64,000 nt of DNA from Pseudomonas sp. KU43P (GTDB taxonomy: Bacteria; Pseudomonadota; Gammaproteobacteria; Pseudomonadales; Pseudomonadaceae): assembly GCF_033095865.1 (NCBI RefSeq), contig NZ_AP019365.1, positions 4,623,501-4,687,500 of the forward strand. Direction: 5' to 3'. The notes beneath the pieces were generated by a model. It was given only the letters and a program-made list of their open reading frames with translations, had not been told where the DNA came from and searched no databases. Positions 44,980-53,576 of the stretch are shown here, in pieces (within the stretch, counting starts at the first letter, position 1; every line of letters begins with the position of its first letter). A program made the translations under genes and the position numbers.

Positions 44980-45948
44980 TTAGGAGGCTTTTGCAGCAGG
45001 GGTGGCCGGCGCGTTCGTGGCAGGCGCTGCGGCAGGCGCTGCTGCCGGCGCTGGAACGGGTTGCAGCGCCGGCTGCTCGGCAGGTTTTTCGACCGGGGTA
45101 ACGCGGTCCAGTTCGATATTCACACGGCGATTGCGCGCGCGGTTGGCGGCACTGTTGTTTTTCACCAACGGGTACCGCTCACCGTGGAAACGTACGGTGA
45201 TCTGATTTTCCGCGATGCCATGGGCGACCAGGTAATCGGCCACCGCCAGCGCGCGGCGGCGCGAAGTATCTCGGTTGGTCAGGCGATTACCGCTGTTGTC
45301 CGAGTGGCCGTTGAGCTCGATGTGGTTGACCGTCGGATCCGCCTTCAGGTACTCGACGATCAGATCCAGACGCGCCCGTGCCGCTGCGTCCAGGTCAATG
45401 CCTGATCCAGGGAAACCGATCTGGGTCTGGCGCACCTGGTCGTAATTCATGGCCAACATCTTCCCGGCGCATACCTGGTAATCGTTGTAGGCCTTGGCAA
45501 AGCTCACCGGCAGCACCCGCACTTCCATCGGCCGCCCACCTTCGCTTGCGTAACTGCGCACCACGGTGCTGCGCCCGTCGAGCAGGCCGTTGATCAGGCG
45601 GCTGGCCTGGCCCTGGGAAGTGGTGAACAGCACGCCGTTGCGGGCCATGCGCACGGCGCCGAGGTTGATATCGTTGCGCCCTGGTTGCCAGGGCGCCGCT
45701 GCTGCCAGCAAGGTCGCCGAGCCGGCACCGAGCACGTTGCTGTCCGAACGCAACTGGAATACTGGCTGCTCACCCGCCCGGCGCACGAATTCGCCACTGC
45801 CGAAACCGTCGATCGGCTGTATCAGGCGGCATTCGAACTGGTCACCCTCGACCTTCCAGGCAATGTTCTCCATACGGGTCTGGAAAGTCAGTGCGCCGGC
45901 CGGCAGGCTGGCGAACAGGGTCAACAGGGCTAGGTAACGCTGGCGCAC
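44980..45948 (-). CDS. motY: MotY-like OmpA-family flagellar stator protein
   Basis: A 322-residue periplasmic protein: signal peptide MRQRYLALLTLFASLPAGA, then a MotY-type N-terminal domain with TRMENIAWKVEGDQFECRLIQPI and VLPVSFAKAYNDYQVCAGKMLAMNYDQ. An OmpA peptidoglycan-binding domain follows (about 185-285: ELNGHSDNSGNRLTNRDTSRRRA). The end is an Ala/Pro-rich low-complexity tail. The start is the GTG at 45948, with GGAG at 7 bases. MotY forms the T ring that holds the MotAB stators. The gene lies next to argG and pyrC, as PA3526 does in P. aeruginosa, away from the main flagellar genes. Confidence 0.88.
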   Translation of the reverse strand: MRQRYLALLTLFASLPAGALTFQTRMENIAWKVEGDQFECRLIQPIDGFGSGEFVRRAGEQPVFQLRSDSNVLGAGSATLLAAAAPWQPGRNDINLGAVRMARNGVLFTTSQGQASRLINGLLDGRSTVVRSYASEGGRPMEVRVLPVSFAKAYNDYQVCAGKMLAMNYDQVRQTQIGFPGSGIDLDAAARARLDLIVEYLKADPTVNHIELNGHSDNSGNRLTNRDTSRRRALAVADYLVAHGIAENQITVRFHGERYPLVKNNSAANRARNRRVNIELDRVTPVEKPAEQPALQPVPAPAAAPAAAPATNAPATPAAKAS

Positions 45949-46078
45949 GGGCGGCTCCACTTTTTCTGACGGCTTACCTGCAGGCTATCGGACGCCGACC
46001 GGAAAACTTGATAGCCGTGCTCAGCCCAGGGTTTTCCGGTAGCATTGACGCTTGAGTTCGACCCGCCTGGAATCCCCA

Positions 46079-47125
46079 ATGTCCGATCGCCTGACCCTCC
46101 TGCGTCCCGACGACTGGCACATCCATCTACGCGATGGTGCCGTCCTGCCCCATACCGTTGGCGATGTGGCGCGTACCTTCGCCCGTGCCATCATCATGCC
46201 CAACCTGGTTCCGCCGGTACGTAATGCCGTCGAAGCTGGCGCCTACCGCGAGCGCATTCTCGCCGCCCGCCCGGCCGGCAGCCGTTTCGAGCCGCTGATG
46301 GTGCTGTACCTTACCGACCGCACCAGCCCCGAGGACATCCGCGCGGCCAAGGCCAGTGGCATCGTGTACGCCGCCAAGCTGTACCCGGCCGGCGCCACCA
46401 CCAACTCCGATTCGGGCGTGACCAGCATCGACAATATCTTCCCGGCCATCGAGGCACTGGCGGAGACCGGCCTGCCCTTGCTGGTGCATGGCGAAGTGAC
46501 ACGCAGCGAGATCGACGTGTTCGATCGCGAAAAGCGTTTCATCGACGAGCACATGCGTCGCCTGGTAGAACGCTTCCCGACGCTGAAAGTGGTGTTCGAG
46601 CACATCACCACAGCCGATGCCGCGCAGTTCGTCACCGAAGCGCCGGCCAACGTCGGCGCGACCATCACCGCCCAGCACCTGTTGTACAACCGCAACCACA
46701 TGCTGGTCGGCGGCATCCGCCCGCACTTCTATTGCCTGCCGATCCTCAAGCGCAACACCCACCAGGTGGCGCTGCTGGACGCTGCGACCAGCGGCAACCC
46801 GAAATTCTTCCTCGGTACCGACTCGGCCCCACACGCCCGCCACGCCAAGGAAGCGGCCTGCGGCTGCGCCGGTTGCTACACCGCCTATGCGGCCATCGAG
46901 ATGTATGCCGAAGCCTTCGAACAGCGCAACGCGCTCGACAAGCTCGAAGGTTTCGCCAGCCTGCACGGCCCGGCCTTCTATGGCCTGCCGGCAAACACCG
47001 ACACCATTACCCTGGTCCGCGAAGAGTGGACTGCCCCGGACAGCCTGCCCTTCGGCGAGCAGACCGTGGTTCCGCTGCGCGCCGGTGAGAAGCTGCGCTG
47101 GCGCCTGCTGGAGGGCAACGCGTGA
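46079..47125 (+). CDS. pyrC: Dihydroorotase
   Basis: A 348-residue zinc amidohydrolase that closes carbamoyl-aspartate to dihydroorotate in pyrimidine synthesis; class II type, same length as E. coli PyrC. The metal-binding DWHIHLRDG is at about 12-20. [12 protein letters not shown] includes the carboxylated Lys, and later ligands are in LVHGEV, FEHITT and GTDSAPH. The frame extends 9 codons upstream, but the ATG at 46079 aligns with the family. Overlaps rnt by 4 bases. Confidence 0.97.
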   Translation: MSDRLTLLRPDDWHIHLRDGAVLPHTVGDVARTFARAIIMPNLVPPVRNAVEAGAYRERILAARPAGSRFEPLMVLYLTDRTSPEDIRAAKASGIVYAAKLYPAGATTNSDSGVTSIDNIFPAIEALAETGLPLLVHGEVTRSEIDVFDREKRFIDEHMRRLVERFPTLKVVFEHITTADAAQFVTEAPANVGATITAQHLLYNRNHMLVGGIRPHFYCLPILKRNTHQVALLDAATSGNPKFFLGTDSAPHARHAKEAACGCAGCYTAYAAIEMYAEAFEQRNALDKLEGFASLHGPAFYGLPANTDTITLVREEWTAPDSLPFGEQTVVPLRAGEKLRWRLLEGNA

Positions 47126-47796
47126 GCGAAGACCTCTACGAAGACGACCAGGACGGCCAGGCCAGCGGCGGTTCGCGCCACCCCATGGCCGAGCGTTTCC
47201 GGGGCTACCTGCCAGTGGTCGTGGATGTCGAGACCGGCGGCTTCAATAGCGCCACCGACGCCTTGCTGGAAATCGCCGCCGTGACCATTGGCATGGACGA
47301 GAAAGGCTTCCTGTTTCCCGAGCATACCTACTTCTATCGGGTAGAGCCGTTCGAGGGCGCCAACATCGAACCTGCCGCGCTGGAATTCACCGGGATCAAG
47401 CTGGACCACCCACTGCGCATGGCGGTGAGCGAAGAAAGCGCGCTGACCGACATCTTCCGTGGCGTGCGCAAGGCGCTCAAGGCCAATGGCTGCAAGCGGG
47501 CTATCCTGGTCGGCCACAACAGCAGCTTCGACCTGGGCTTCCTTAATGCCGCAGTGTCGCGCAACGACCTCAAGCGCAACCCGTTCCACCCGTTCTCCAG
47601 CTTCGATACCGCGACGCTGGCCGGCCTCGCCTATGGCCAGACCGTGCTGGCACGGGCCTGCCAGAGCGCCGATATCGACTTCGATGGGCGCGAGGCGCAC
47701 TCGGCGCGGTATGACACCGAGAAGACTGCCGAACTGTTCTGCGGCATCGTCAATCGCTGGAAAGAAATGGGCGGCTGGCGCGACTTCAACGATTGA
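47122..47796 (+). CDS. rnt: Ribonuclease T
   Basis: A 224-residue DEDDh exoribonuclease that trims tRNA and other stable RNA 3' ends. The catalytic residues are [11 protein letters not shown] (D, E), [11 protein letters not shown] (D) and [14 protein letters not shown] (H, D). It starts with GTG inside the pyrC stop (GTGA overlap). The gene order pyrC-rnt-peroxiredoxin-bfd-bfr is the usual one in Pseudomonas. Confidence 0.97.
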   Translation: MSEDLYEDDQDGQASGGSRHPMAERFRGYLPVVVDVETGGFNSATDALLEIAAVTIGMDEKGFLFPEHTYFYRVEPFEGANIEPAALEFTGIKLDHPLRMAVSEESALTDIFRGVRKALKANGCKRAILVGHNSSFDLGFLNAAVSRNDLKRNPFHPFSSFDTATLAGLAYGQTVLARACQSADIDFDGREAHSARYDTEKTAELFCGIVNRWKEMGGWRDFND

Positions 47797-47803
47797 GTCG
47801 AGG

Positions 47804-47893
47804 TCCCCATCGCCGGCAAGCCGGCTCCCACAAGTACTCCACAATCTCCGAGCCTGTGGTGATCATGTGGGAGCCGGCTTGCCGGCGATAAGG
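47804..47893. repeat. REP pair (inverted)
   Basis: Copy 1 contains GCCGGCAAGCCGGCTCCCAC (47813-47832). Copy 2 contains its exact reverse complement GTGGGAGCCGGCTTGCCGGC (about 47867-47886). Situated between the convergent rnt and peroxiredoxin genes. Confidence 0.92.
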
Positions 47894-47929
47894 CCGTAAC
47901 AGGCACTGGAAGCCTCGAGTTCCAGGCAC

Positions 47930-47960
47930 AAAAAAACCGGCCACCAGGGCCGGTTTTTTT
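47930..47960. terminator. Bidirectional terminator rnt / peroxiredoxin
   Basis: AAAAAAACCGGCC and GGCCGGTTTTTTT flank a short loop; the A/T tracts suit both directions. Confidence 0.92.
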
Positions 47961-47974
47961 CATGCGCGCGGCAA

Positions 47975-48577
47975 TTACAGCTTGCCAGCGTTCTCGCTCA
48001 GGTAGGCAGCAACGCCTTCTGGCGAAGCGTTCATGCCCTTGTCGCCTTTCTTCCAGTTGGCCGGGCAGACTTCGCCGTGCTCTTCGTGGAATTGCAGAGC
48101 GTCGACCAGACGCAGCAGCTCGTCCATGTTGCGGCCCAGTGGCAGGTCGTTGACGATCTGCGAGCGCACGACACCGTTGGTGTCGATCAGGAAGGCGCCA
48201 CGGAAAGCCACGCCGCCTTCGGACTCAACGTCGTAGGCCTTGCAGATTTCGTGGGTCATGTCGGCTGCCAGGGTGTACTTCACCTGGCCGATGCCGCCAT
48301 TGTTGACCGGGGTGTTGCGCCAGGCGTTGTGGGTGAAGTGCGAGTCGATCGACACGCCGATCACTTCGACGTTGCGCGCCTGGAAGTCAGGGATGCGGTT
48401 GTCCAGGGCGATCAGCTCGGACGGGCAGACGAAGGTGAAGTCCAGCGGGTAGAAGAACACCAGGCCGTACTTGCCCTTGATGGCCGAGGCCAGGTTGAAG
48501 CTGTCGACGATTTCGCCGTTGCCCAGCACAGCTGGAACGGTGAAGTCGGGGGCTTGTTTGCCAACGAGTACGCTCAT
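47975..48577 (-). CDS. 2-Cys peroxiredoxin (AhpC/TSA family)
   Basis: A 200-residue thiol peroxidase reducing hydrogen peroxide and organic peroxides. The peroxidatic Cys51 is in DFTFVCPSE and the resolving Cys is in GEVCPANW near the C terminus. The start at 48577, MSVLVGKQAPDFTVP, has AGGAG at 6-7 bases; the longer frame to 48733 is spurious. Divergent from bfd in an iron/redox gene cluster. Confidence 0.96.
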   Translation of the reverse strand: MSVLVGKQAPDFTVPAVLGNGEIVDSFNLASAIKGKYGLVFFYPLDFTFVCPSELIALDNRIPDFQARNVEVIGVSIDSHFTHNAWRNTPVNNGGIGQVKYTLAADMTHEICKAYDVESEGGVAFRGAFLIDTNGVVRSQIVNDLPLGRNMDELLRLVDALQFHEEHGEVCPANWKKGDKGMNASPEGVAAYLSENAGKL

Positions 48578-48726
48578 TGTAATCTCCTGATGAGGGTGAA
48601 GAACTATTTGCCGGGCCAAGGCAGGCTTGCCCGACATCCAACAAAGGCCGACCATCATACACGGCTTCTGATGACAGGCCGAATCCAACCGCCGGTCGCT
48701 CAAGCACACCCCTTTCAGAAAGTCCT

Positions 48727-48755
48727 TTGACAAGCATTCTCATTAACATTAAGCT
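48727..48755 (+). promoter_or_regulatory. bfd promoter with Fur-like box
   Basis: TTGACA (48727-48732), 17 bases, TAAGCT (48750-48755). The spacer carries ATTCTC-ATTAAC-ATTAAG; its reverse complement reads AATGTTAATGAGAATG, close to Pseudomonas Fur boxes. This would switch bfd on in iron starvation, as known for P. aeruginosa bfd. Confidence 0.65.
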
Positions 48756-48791
48756 CCAATCCATCGACTCAACCCGCGATGGTCAGCCCTT

Positions 48792-49013
48792 ATGTATGTG
48801 TGTCTTTGTGTCGGCGTCACCGACGGACAGATCCGCGATGCGATCTATGAAGGATGCTGCAGTTACAAGGAAGTCCGCGCTGCGACCAACGTCGCCAGCC
48901 AGTGTGGCAAATGTGCCTGCCTGGCCAAGCAGGTGGTACGCGAAACGCTCACCGACCTGCAGGTGAGCCAGCAAGCCGCCCTGCCCTATCCGGTGGAATT
49001 TACCGCCGCTTGA
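48792..49013 (+). CDS. bfd: Bacterioferritin-associated ferredoxin
   Basis: A 73-residue 2Fe-2S protein that reduces the bacterioferritin core so iron can leave. The four cluster cysteines are visible as CLC near the N terminus and CGKCAC later (MYVCLCVGVTD ... SQCGKCACLAKQ). A promoter with a Fur-like box lies upstream, and a terminator separates it from bfr. Confidence 0.96.
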   Translation: MYVCLCVGVTDGQIRDAIYEGCCSYKEVRAATNVASQCGKCACLAKQVVRETLTDLQVSQQAALPYPVEFTAA

Positions 49014-49028
49014 TAGCACCGAATTTGA

Positions 49029-49057
49029 AGAACCGGACCTTGTGTCCGGTTTTTTTA
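49029..49057 (+). terminator. Terminator of bfd
   Basis: AACCGGAC / GTCCGGTT around a 5-base loop, then six more T. Confidence 0.9.
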
Positions 49058-49214
49058 TGCCCGGAATTCAATAAGTTAGCGTTCCAACGCGGTTCACAAA
49101 CATTCTTATTCCTATTAATTTTCACTTATTATTCAAGAACTTAGGTTTGACAGGCCTAAGTAACAGGCTCAAACTTCTCTGTATTGGCACACTTCTACAG
49201 GGCAGGAACCCGAA

Positions 49215-49688
49215 ATGAAAGGCGACGTAAGCGTCATCCAGCATCTCAACAAGATCCTCGGAAACGAGCTGGTCGCGATCAACCAGTACTTCCTGCACGC
49301 ACGCATGTACGAAGATTGGGGCCTGAACAAGCTCGGCAAGCACGAGTACAAGGAATCCATCGATGAGATGAAGCACGCTGACAAATTGATCAAGCGTATT
49401 CTCTTCCTCGAAGGCATCCCCAATGTTCAGGACCTGGGCAAGCTGCTGATTGGCGAGCACACCAAAGAAATGCTCGAGTGCGACCTGAAGATCGAGCAGA
49501 AAGGCCTGGCCGACCTGAAAGCCGCCATCGCCCACTGCGAAACCGTCGGCGACTTCGGCTCGCGTGACCTGCTCGAAGAGATCCTCGAATCCGAGGAAGA
49601 GCACATCGATTGGCTGGAAACCCAACTGAGCCTGATCGACAAGATTACCCTCGAGAACTACCTGCAATCGCAGATGGGCGAAGAGTAA
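49215..49688 (+). CDS. bfr: Bacterioferritin
   Basis: A 157-residue haem-containing ferritin subunit, 24 of which form an iron store. The ferroxidase residues are Glu18 ([14 protein letters not shown]), Glu/His in EMKHAD, Glu94 and Glu127/His130 in ESEEEHIDW. The haem-ligand Met is in DEMKHADKL (about residue 52). The protein is closest in pattern to BfrB of pseudomonads. AGGAA lies before the ATG. The 200-base region upstream is AT-rich and includes a weak Fur-like AATAGGAATAAGAATG on the minus strand at about 49100-49115. Confidence 0.96.
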   Translation: MKGDVSVIQHLNKILGNELVAINQYFLHARMYEDWGLNKLGKHEYKESIDEMKHADKLIKRILFLEGIPNVQDLGKLLIGEHTKEMLECDLKIEQKGLADLKAAIAHCETVGDFGSRDLLEEILESEEEHIDWLETQLSLIDKITLENYLQSQMGEE

Positions 49689-49693
49689 TTTTC

Positions 49694-49738
49694 GCAGGCA
49701 ATAAAAAACCCGCCTTGAGCGGGTTTTTTATTGCCTGC
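49694..49738. terminator. Long-stem bidirectional terminator bfr / grxD
   Basis: A perfect 20-base stem: GCAGGCAATAAAAAACCCGC (49694-49713) and its complement (49719-49738) around a 5-base loop. Serves the convergent bfr and grxD genes. Confidence 0.93.
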
Positions 49739-49745
49739 CTGATAA

Positions 49746-50081
49746 TCAGGCTTCGGAAGCCTTGGCCTTGGCGGCAGCTTCCTTGATCAGGGTCTGCAGC
49801 TCACCCTTCTCGAACATTTCCAGCATGATGTCGCTACCGCCGACCAGCTCGCCGGCTACCCACAGTTGCGGGAAGGTTGGCCAGTTGGCGTACTTGGGCA
49901 GGTTGGCGCGGATTTCCGGGTTCTGCAGGATGTCGACGTAGGCGAACTTCTCGCCGCACTGCATGACGGCCTGCGAGGCGCGGGACGAGAAGCCACACTG
50001 TGGGGCATTCGGCGAGCCTTTCATGTAAAGCAGAATGGTGTTGTTGGCAATCTGCTCTTTGATCGTTTCGATGATATCCAT
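49746..50081 (-). CDS. grxD: Monothiol glutaredoxin Grx4
   Basis: A 111-residue CGFS-type glutaredoxin that carries 2Fe-2S clusters with glutathione and BolA. The active-site motif is PQCGFSSRA (Cys at about 30), then WPTFPQLWVAGELVGGSDI, the glutathione-binding TFPQ and GGSD parts. The start at 50081, MDIIETIKEQI, has GAGGTG upstream; the longer frame to 50246 has no homology. Fits the iron cluster with bfr and bfd. Confidence 0.96.
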   Translation of the reverse strand: MDIIETIKEQIANNTILLYMKGSPNAPQCGFSSRASQAVMQCGEKFAYVDILQNPEIRANLPKYANWPTFPQLWVAGELVGGSDIMLEMFEKGELQTLIKEAAAKAKASEA

Positions 50082-50172
50082 GTAGCACCTCGGCTGAACT
50101 TTGCGACGCAGTCGTCGGACGGTGACGCATTGTAACGGAATCCCAAGCGGCGTGCTCGGCCTCTGCCATCGT

Positions 50173-52281
50173 TCAGGCGGCCTCCACCTGCACAGGCACG
50201 CCATTGAGCGCAGCATTGCCGGACACTTGGTCGCGTAGGCACTCATCAGTCAGGTCGTTGGCACTGACGCCAGGTTGTGCCTGGGCGATTTCCAGGTGCA
50301 CGCCCAGGCGACCATGGCCGAAGCCATGGGGCAGGCTGACCACGCCGGGCATCATGTCGTCGCAGGCTTGCACCTCGACTTCCAGGGTGCCGGTCCGCGA
50401 GCGAATACGCACTTGCTGGCCATCCTGAAGGTTCCGCTGCTGCAAGTCTTGCGGGTGCATCAACAGTTGATGGCGTGGCTTGCCTTTGACCAGTCGATGA
50501 AAGTTGTGCATCCAGGAGTTGTTGCTGCGGATGTGACGGCGACCGATCAGCAACAACTCATCCGCGTTCGGCGGCGCCTGCCGGGCAAGCCGGTGCAAGT
50601 CGTCCAGCAGCACCTGGGGCGCCGCCTCGACCGCCTTGCTGGCAGTTCCCAGCCGCTGGCCGAGGTTTGCCCGCAGCGGCCCCAGGTCCAGGCCGTGAGG
50701 GTAATAGTCCAGGGTTGCCAACGAAAGCTTGAAGGCGGATGTCTCGCCGTAACGGCCTTGGCGCAGGGCCAGGTCGACCATCTTAGCCGGGGGCACAGTC
50801 GGTTTCAGTTCAACTTCGGCACGCTCGGCAAACGCGCGCGCCAGGCCAACGAAGATTTCCCAGTCATGCAGTGCCCCATCCGGCTTGGCCAGGATCGCCC
50901 GGTTGAAGCGCGTGACGTTGCGTATGGCCAGCAGATTGAAGGTGCTGTCGTAGTGGTCGTTCTCCAGCGCCGAAGTGGACGGCAGGATCAAGTCTGCGTG
51001 GCGCGTGGTCTCGTTGATGTAGAGGTCGATGCTTAACATGAACTCCAAGCCCTGCAGTGCCCTGTCGAGCTGACGACCATTGGGTGTCGACAGCACCGGG
51101 TTACCTGCCACAGTCACCAGTGCGCGGACCTGGCCTTCGCCTGGCGTGAGCATTTCTTCGGCCAGGGCCGCCACCGGCAGTTCTCCGCCGTATTCGGGCA
51201 AGCCCGACACGCGGCTCTGCCAGGCGTTGAAATGCCCGCCCGAGGTGCTTGCCACCAGGTCGACGGCAGGTTCGGTGCACAGCGCCCCACCCTCGCGGTC
51301 GAGGTTGCCGGTGACCAGGTTGATCAGTTGGACCAGCCAGTGGCAAAGGCTACCGAAGGCCTGGGTAGACACCCCCATGCGGCCATAGCAGACCGCTTTG
51401 TCGGCCGCCGCGAAGTCCCGTGCCAGCTGGCGGATGTCCGCTGCGTCGATGCCGCAATGTGCGCTCATCGCCTCGGCGCTGAACGGGGCGATGGCCTCGC
51501 GCACCTGCTGCAGGCCGTTCACCGGCAAGTGCGTGCCACGCGCCAGGCGCTCGTCGAACACTGTGTGCAGCAGGGCGCTGAGCAAGGCCGCATCACCACC
51601 TGGACGCACGAACAGGTGCTGGTCGGCCATCGCCGCGGTTTCGCTGCGTCGCGGGTCGACCACCACCAACCGCCCGCCGCGGGCACGCAAAGCCTTCAGG
51701 CGCTTTTCCACATCTGGCACCGTCATGATGCTGCCGTTGGAGGCCAATGGGTTGCCGCCGAGGATCAGCATGAACTGGGTATGGTCGATATCAGGGATCG
51801 GCAATAGCAGGCCGTGGCCGTACATCAGGTGGCTGGTCAGGTGCTGAGGGAGCTGGTCCACCGAAGTGGCAGAGAAACGGTTACGAGTCTTGAGCAGACC
51901 CAGGAAATAGTTGCTGTGGGTCATCAACCCGTAGTTGTGCACGCTGGGGTTGCCTTGATACACCGCCACGGCATTGCGCCCATGGGCCTGTTGTATCGCC
52001 CAGAGCTTATCGGCGGCCAGGGCGAACGCTTCGTCCCAACCAATGGCCTGCCACTGTTCGCCAACCCGCTTATGGGGTTGGCGCAGGCGGTCGGGGTCAT
52101 GCTGGATATCTTGCAATGCCACCGCCTTGGGGCAGATATGGCCGCGGCTGAAAGGATCGTCCGGGTCACCCTTGATCGAGCTGATCCGCGCGGGCATGCC
52201 TGGTTCATGGCTGACTTCGATATTCAGCCCGCAGATGGCTTCGCACAGGTGACAGGCACGGTGATGCAGGGTCTTGGTCAT
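50173..52281 (-). CDS. Cytoplasmic molybdopterin oxidoreductase (DMSO reductase/formate dehydrogenase family)
   Basis: A 702-residue enzyme that uses bis-MGD and one 4Fe-4S cluster. The cluster motif is at the N terminus (CHLCEAICGLN, then RGHICPKA). GNPSVHNYGLMTHSN, ILGGNPLASNGSIMTVPD and VVDPRRSETA follow the family order, as do the C-terminal NELLL-type HIRSNNSWMHN and LPHGFGHGR. There is no Tat signal, so it is cytoplasmic. No partner electron-transfer gene is adjacent, so substrate and redox partner are unknown. The start at 52281 has GAGG upstream. Confidence 0.9.
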   Translation of the reverse strand: MTKTLHHRACHLCEAICGLNIEVSHEPGMPARISSIKGDPDDPFSRGHICPKAVALQDIQHDPDRLRQPHKRVGEQWQAIGWDEAFALAADKLWAIQQAHGRNAVAVYQGNPSVHNYGLMTHSNYFLGLLKTRNRFSATSVDQLPQHLTSHLMYGHGLLLPIPDIDHTQFMLILGGNPLASNGSIMTVPDVEKRLKALRARGGRLVVVDPRRSETAAMADQHLFVRPGGDAALLSALLHTVFDERLARGTHLPVNGLQQVREAIAPFSAEAMSAHCGIDAADIRQLARDFAAADKAVCYGRMGVSTQAFGSLCHWLVQLINLVTGNLDREGGALCTEPAVDLVASTSGGHFNAWQSRVSGLPEYGGELPVAALAEEMLTPGEGQVRALVTVAGNPVLSTPNGRQLDRALQGLEFMLSIDLYINETTRHADLILPSTSALENDHYDSTFNLLAIRNVTRFNRAILAKPDGALHDWEIFVGLARAFAERAEVELKPTVPPAKMVDLALRQGRYGETSAFKLSLATLDYYPHGLDLGPLRANLGQRLGTASKAVEAAPQVLLDDLHRLARQAPPNADELLLIGRRHIRSNNSWMHNFHRLVKGKPRHQLLMHPQDLQQRNLQDGQQVRIRSRTGTLEVEVQACDDMMPGVVSLPHGFGHGRLGVHLEIAQAQPGVSANDLTDECLRDQVSGNAALNGVPVQVEAA

Positions 52282-52513
52282 GGCCGCCTCTGCTTGTTGT
52301 AGTCGAAGGGTGACTATGCGCCCTGCCCTGCCCCTCTTCCACCCAGCTTCGTGATGTGAATCCTGCGACATCAGGCAGACGATTCGCGCCAGCCCTGGGC
52401 AAAGCCATTTGCCAAATTGCCAGCAAGCCGTGTACAAACCCTGTAGCAAATAAAAAACAGCACACGCTCAACGGGTTGATACACCCTTTGCAACAGAGCC
52501 GCTGTTTCCCCTC

Positions 52514-52541
52514 TTGGTTTTAGGCGACATTTAATTATAGT
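52514..52541 (+). promoter_or_regulatory. argF promoter with ArgR-like half-site
   Basis: The 374-base gap 52282-52655 separates the molybdopterin enzyme from argF. On the minus strand TGTCGC-N8-AA (52529-52514) matches the P. aeruginosa ArgR half-site. A -10-like TATAGT follows at 52536-52541 and a weak -35 TTGGTT at 52514-52519, so bound ArgR would block RNA polymerase. I saw nothing else assignable in the gap. Confidence 0.6.
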
Positions 52542-52655
52542 ATTGCGCCTTTCCCTATTTCGTCCGCCCCGTGCGGCTTACGCCGCAGGTCACTCCCGTT
52601 GTCAAAAAAAACCATACGGTCGACCTGCATTTCGTTGCAGATAAGGTAGTCAATC

Positions 52656-53576
52656 ATGAGCGCTAGGCACTTTCTCTCCCTGCTGGACTTCACCACCGAC
52701 GAATTGCTCGGTGTGATCCGCCGCGGCATCGAGCTGAAGGACCTACGCAAGCGAGGCGTGCTGTTCGAGCCGCTGAAGAACCGCGTACTGGGCATGATCT
52801 TCGAGAAGTCCTCGACCCGTACCCGCGTGTCGTTCGAGGCTGGCATGATTCAGCTCGGTGGCCAGGCGATCTTCCTGTCCCCGCGCGACACCCAGCTGGG
52901 CCGTGGCGAGCCGATCAGCGACAGCGCCATCGTGCTGTCGAGCATGCTCGATGCGGTGATGATCCGTACCCACGCACACAGCACCCTCACCGAGTTCGCC
53001 GCCAACTCGCGGGTGCCGGTGATCAACGGCCTGTCGGACGAATCGCACCCTTGCCAGTTGCTGGCCGACATGCAGACCTTCGTCGAGCACCGTGGCTCGA
53101 TCCAGGGCAAGACCGTGGCCTGGATAGGTGATGGCTTCAACATGTGCAACTCGTACATCGAAGCCGCCCGCCAGTTCGACTTCCAGCTGCGCATCGCCTG
53201 CCCGGAAGGCTACGAACCGGATCCACGCTTCATGGCGCTGGGCGGTGACCGGGTACAGATCATCCGTGATCCGAAGGAAGCCGTGCGTGGCGCCCACCTG
53301 GTGACCACCGACGTCTGGACTTCCATGGGTCAGGAGGAGGAAACTGCACGGCGCCTGGCGCATTTCGCGCCTTACCAGGTCACCCGCGAACTGCTCGACC
53401 TGGCGGCACCCGATGCCCTGTTCATGCATTGCCTGCCCGCCCACCGCGGCGAGGAAATCAGCCAGGACCTGCTCGACGACCCGCGTTCGGTCGCCTGGGA
53501 CCAAGCTGAAAACCGGCTGCATGCGCAGAAGGCCCTTCTCGAATTCCTTGTCGAACCGGCTTACCACCACGCATGA
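52656..53576 (+). CDS. argF: Ornithine carbamoyltransferase, anabolic
   Basis: A 306-residue enzyme making citrulline from ornithine and carbamoyl phosphate. Carbamoyl-phosphate motif STRTR ([10 protein letters not shown]), HPCQ (SHPCQLLAD) and the ornithine-side [10 protein letters not shown] are intact. Length fits the anabolic enzyme. The stop overlaps the next gene by ATGA. An ArgR-like site lies upstream. Confidence 0.97.
   Translation: MSARHFLSLLDFTTDELLGVIRRGIELKDLRKRGVLFEPLKNRVLGMIFEKSSTRTRVSFEAGMIQLGGQAIFLSPRDTQLGRGEPISDSAIVLSSMLDAVMIRTHAHSTLTEFAANSRVPVINGLSDESHPCQLLADMQTFVEHRGSIQGKTVAWIGDGFNMCNSYIEAARQFDFQLRIACPEGYEPDPRFMALGGDRVQIIRDPKEAVRGAHLVTTDVWTSMGQEEETARRLAHFAPYQVTRELLDLAAPDALFMHCLPAHRGEEISQDLLDDPRSVAWDQAENRLHAQKALLEFLVEPAYHHA

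Noticed and set aside
47804..47893. REP copies considered as a CRISPR array
   Set aside because: Only two copies, in opposite orientation, with no regular spacers and no cas genes anywhere in the window.
50082..50246. N-terminal extension of grxD
   Set aside because: The ATG at 50081 has a ribosome site and gives the normal 111-residue glutaredoxin.
52535..52846. Minus-strand 103-codon ORF over the argF promoter
   Set aside because: Antisense to the argF start, no ribosome site, no recognisable domain.
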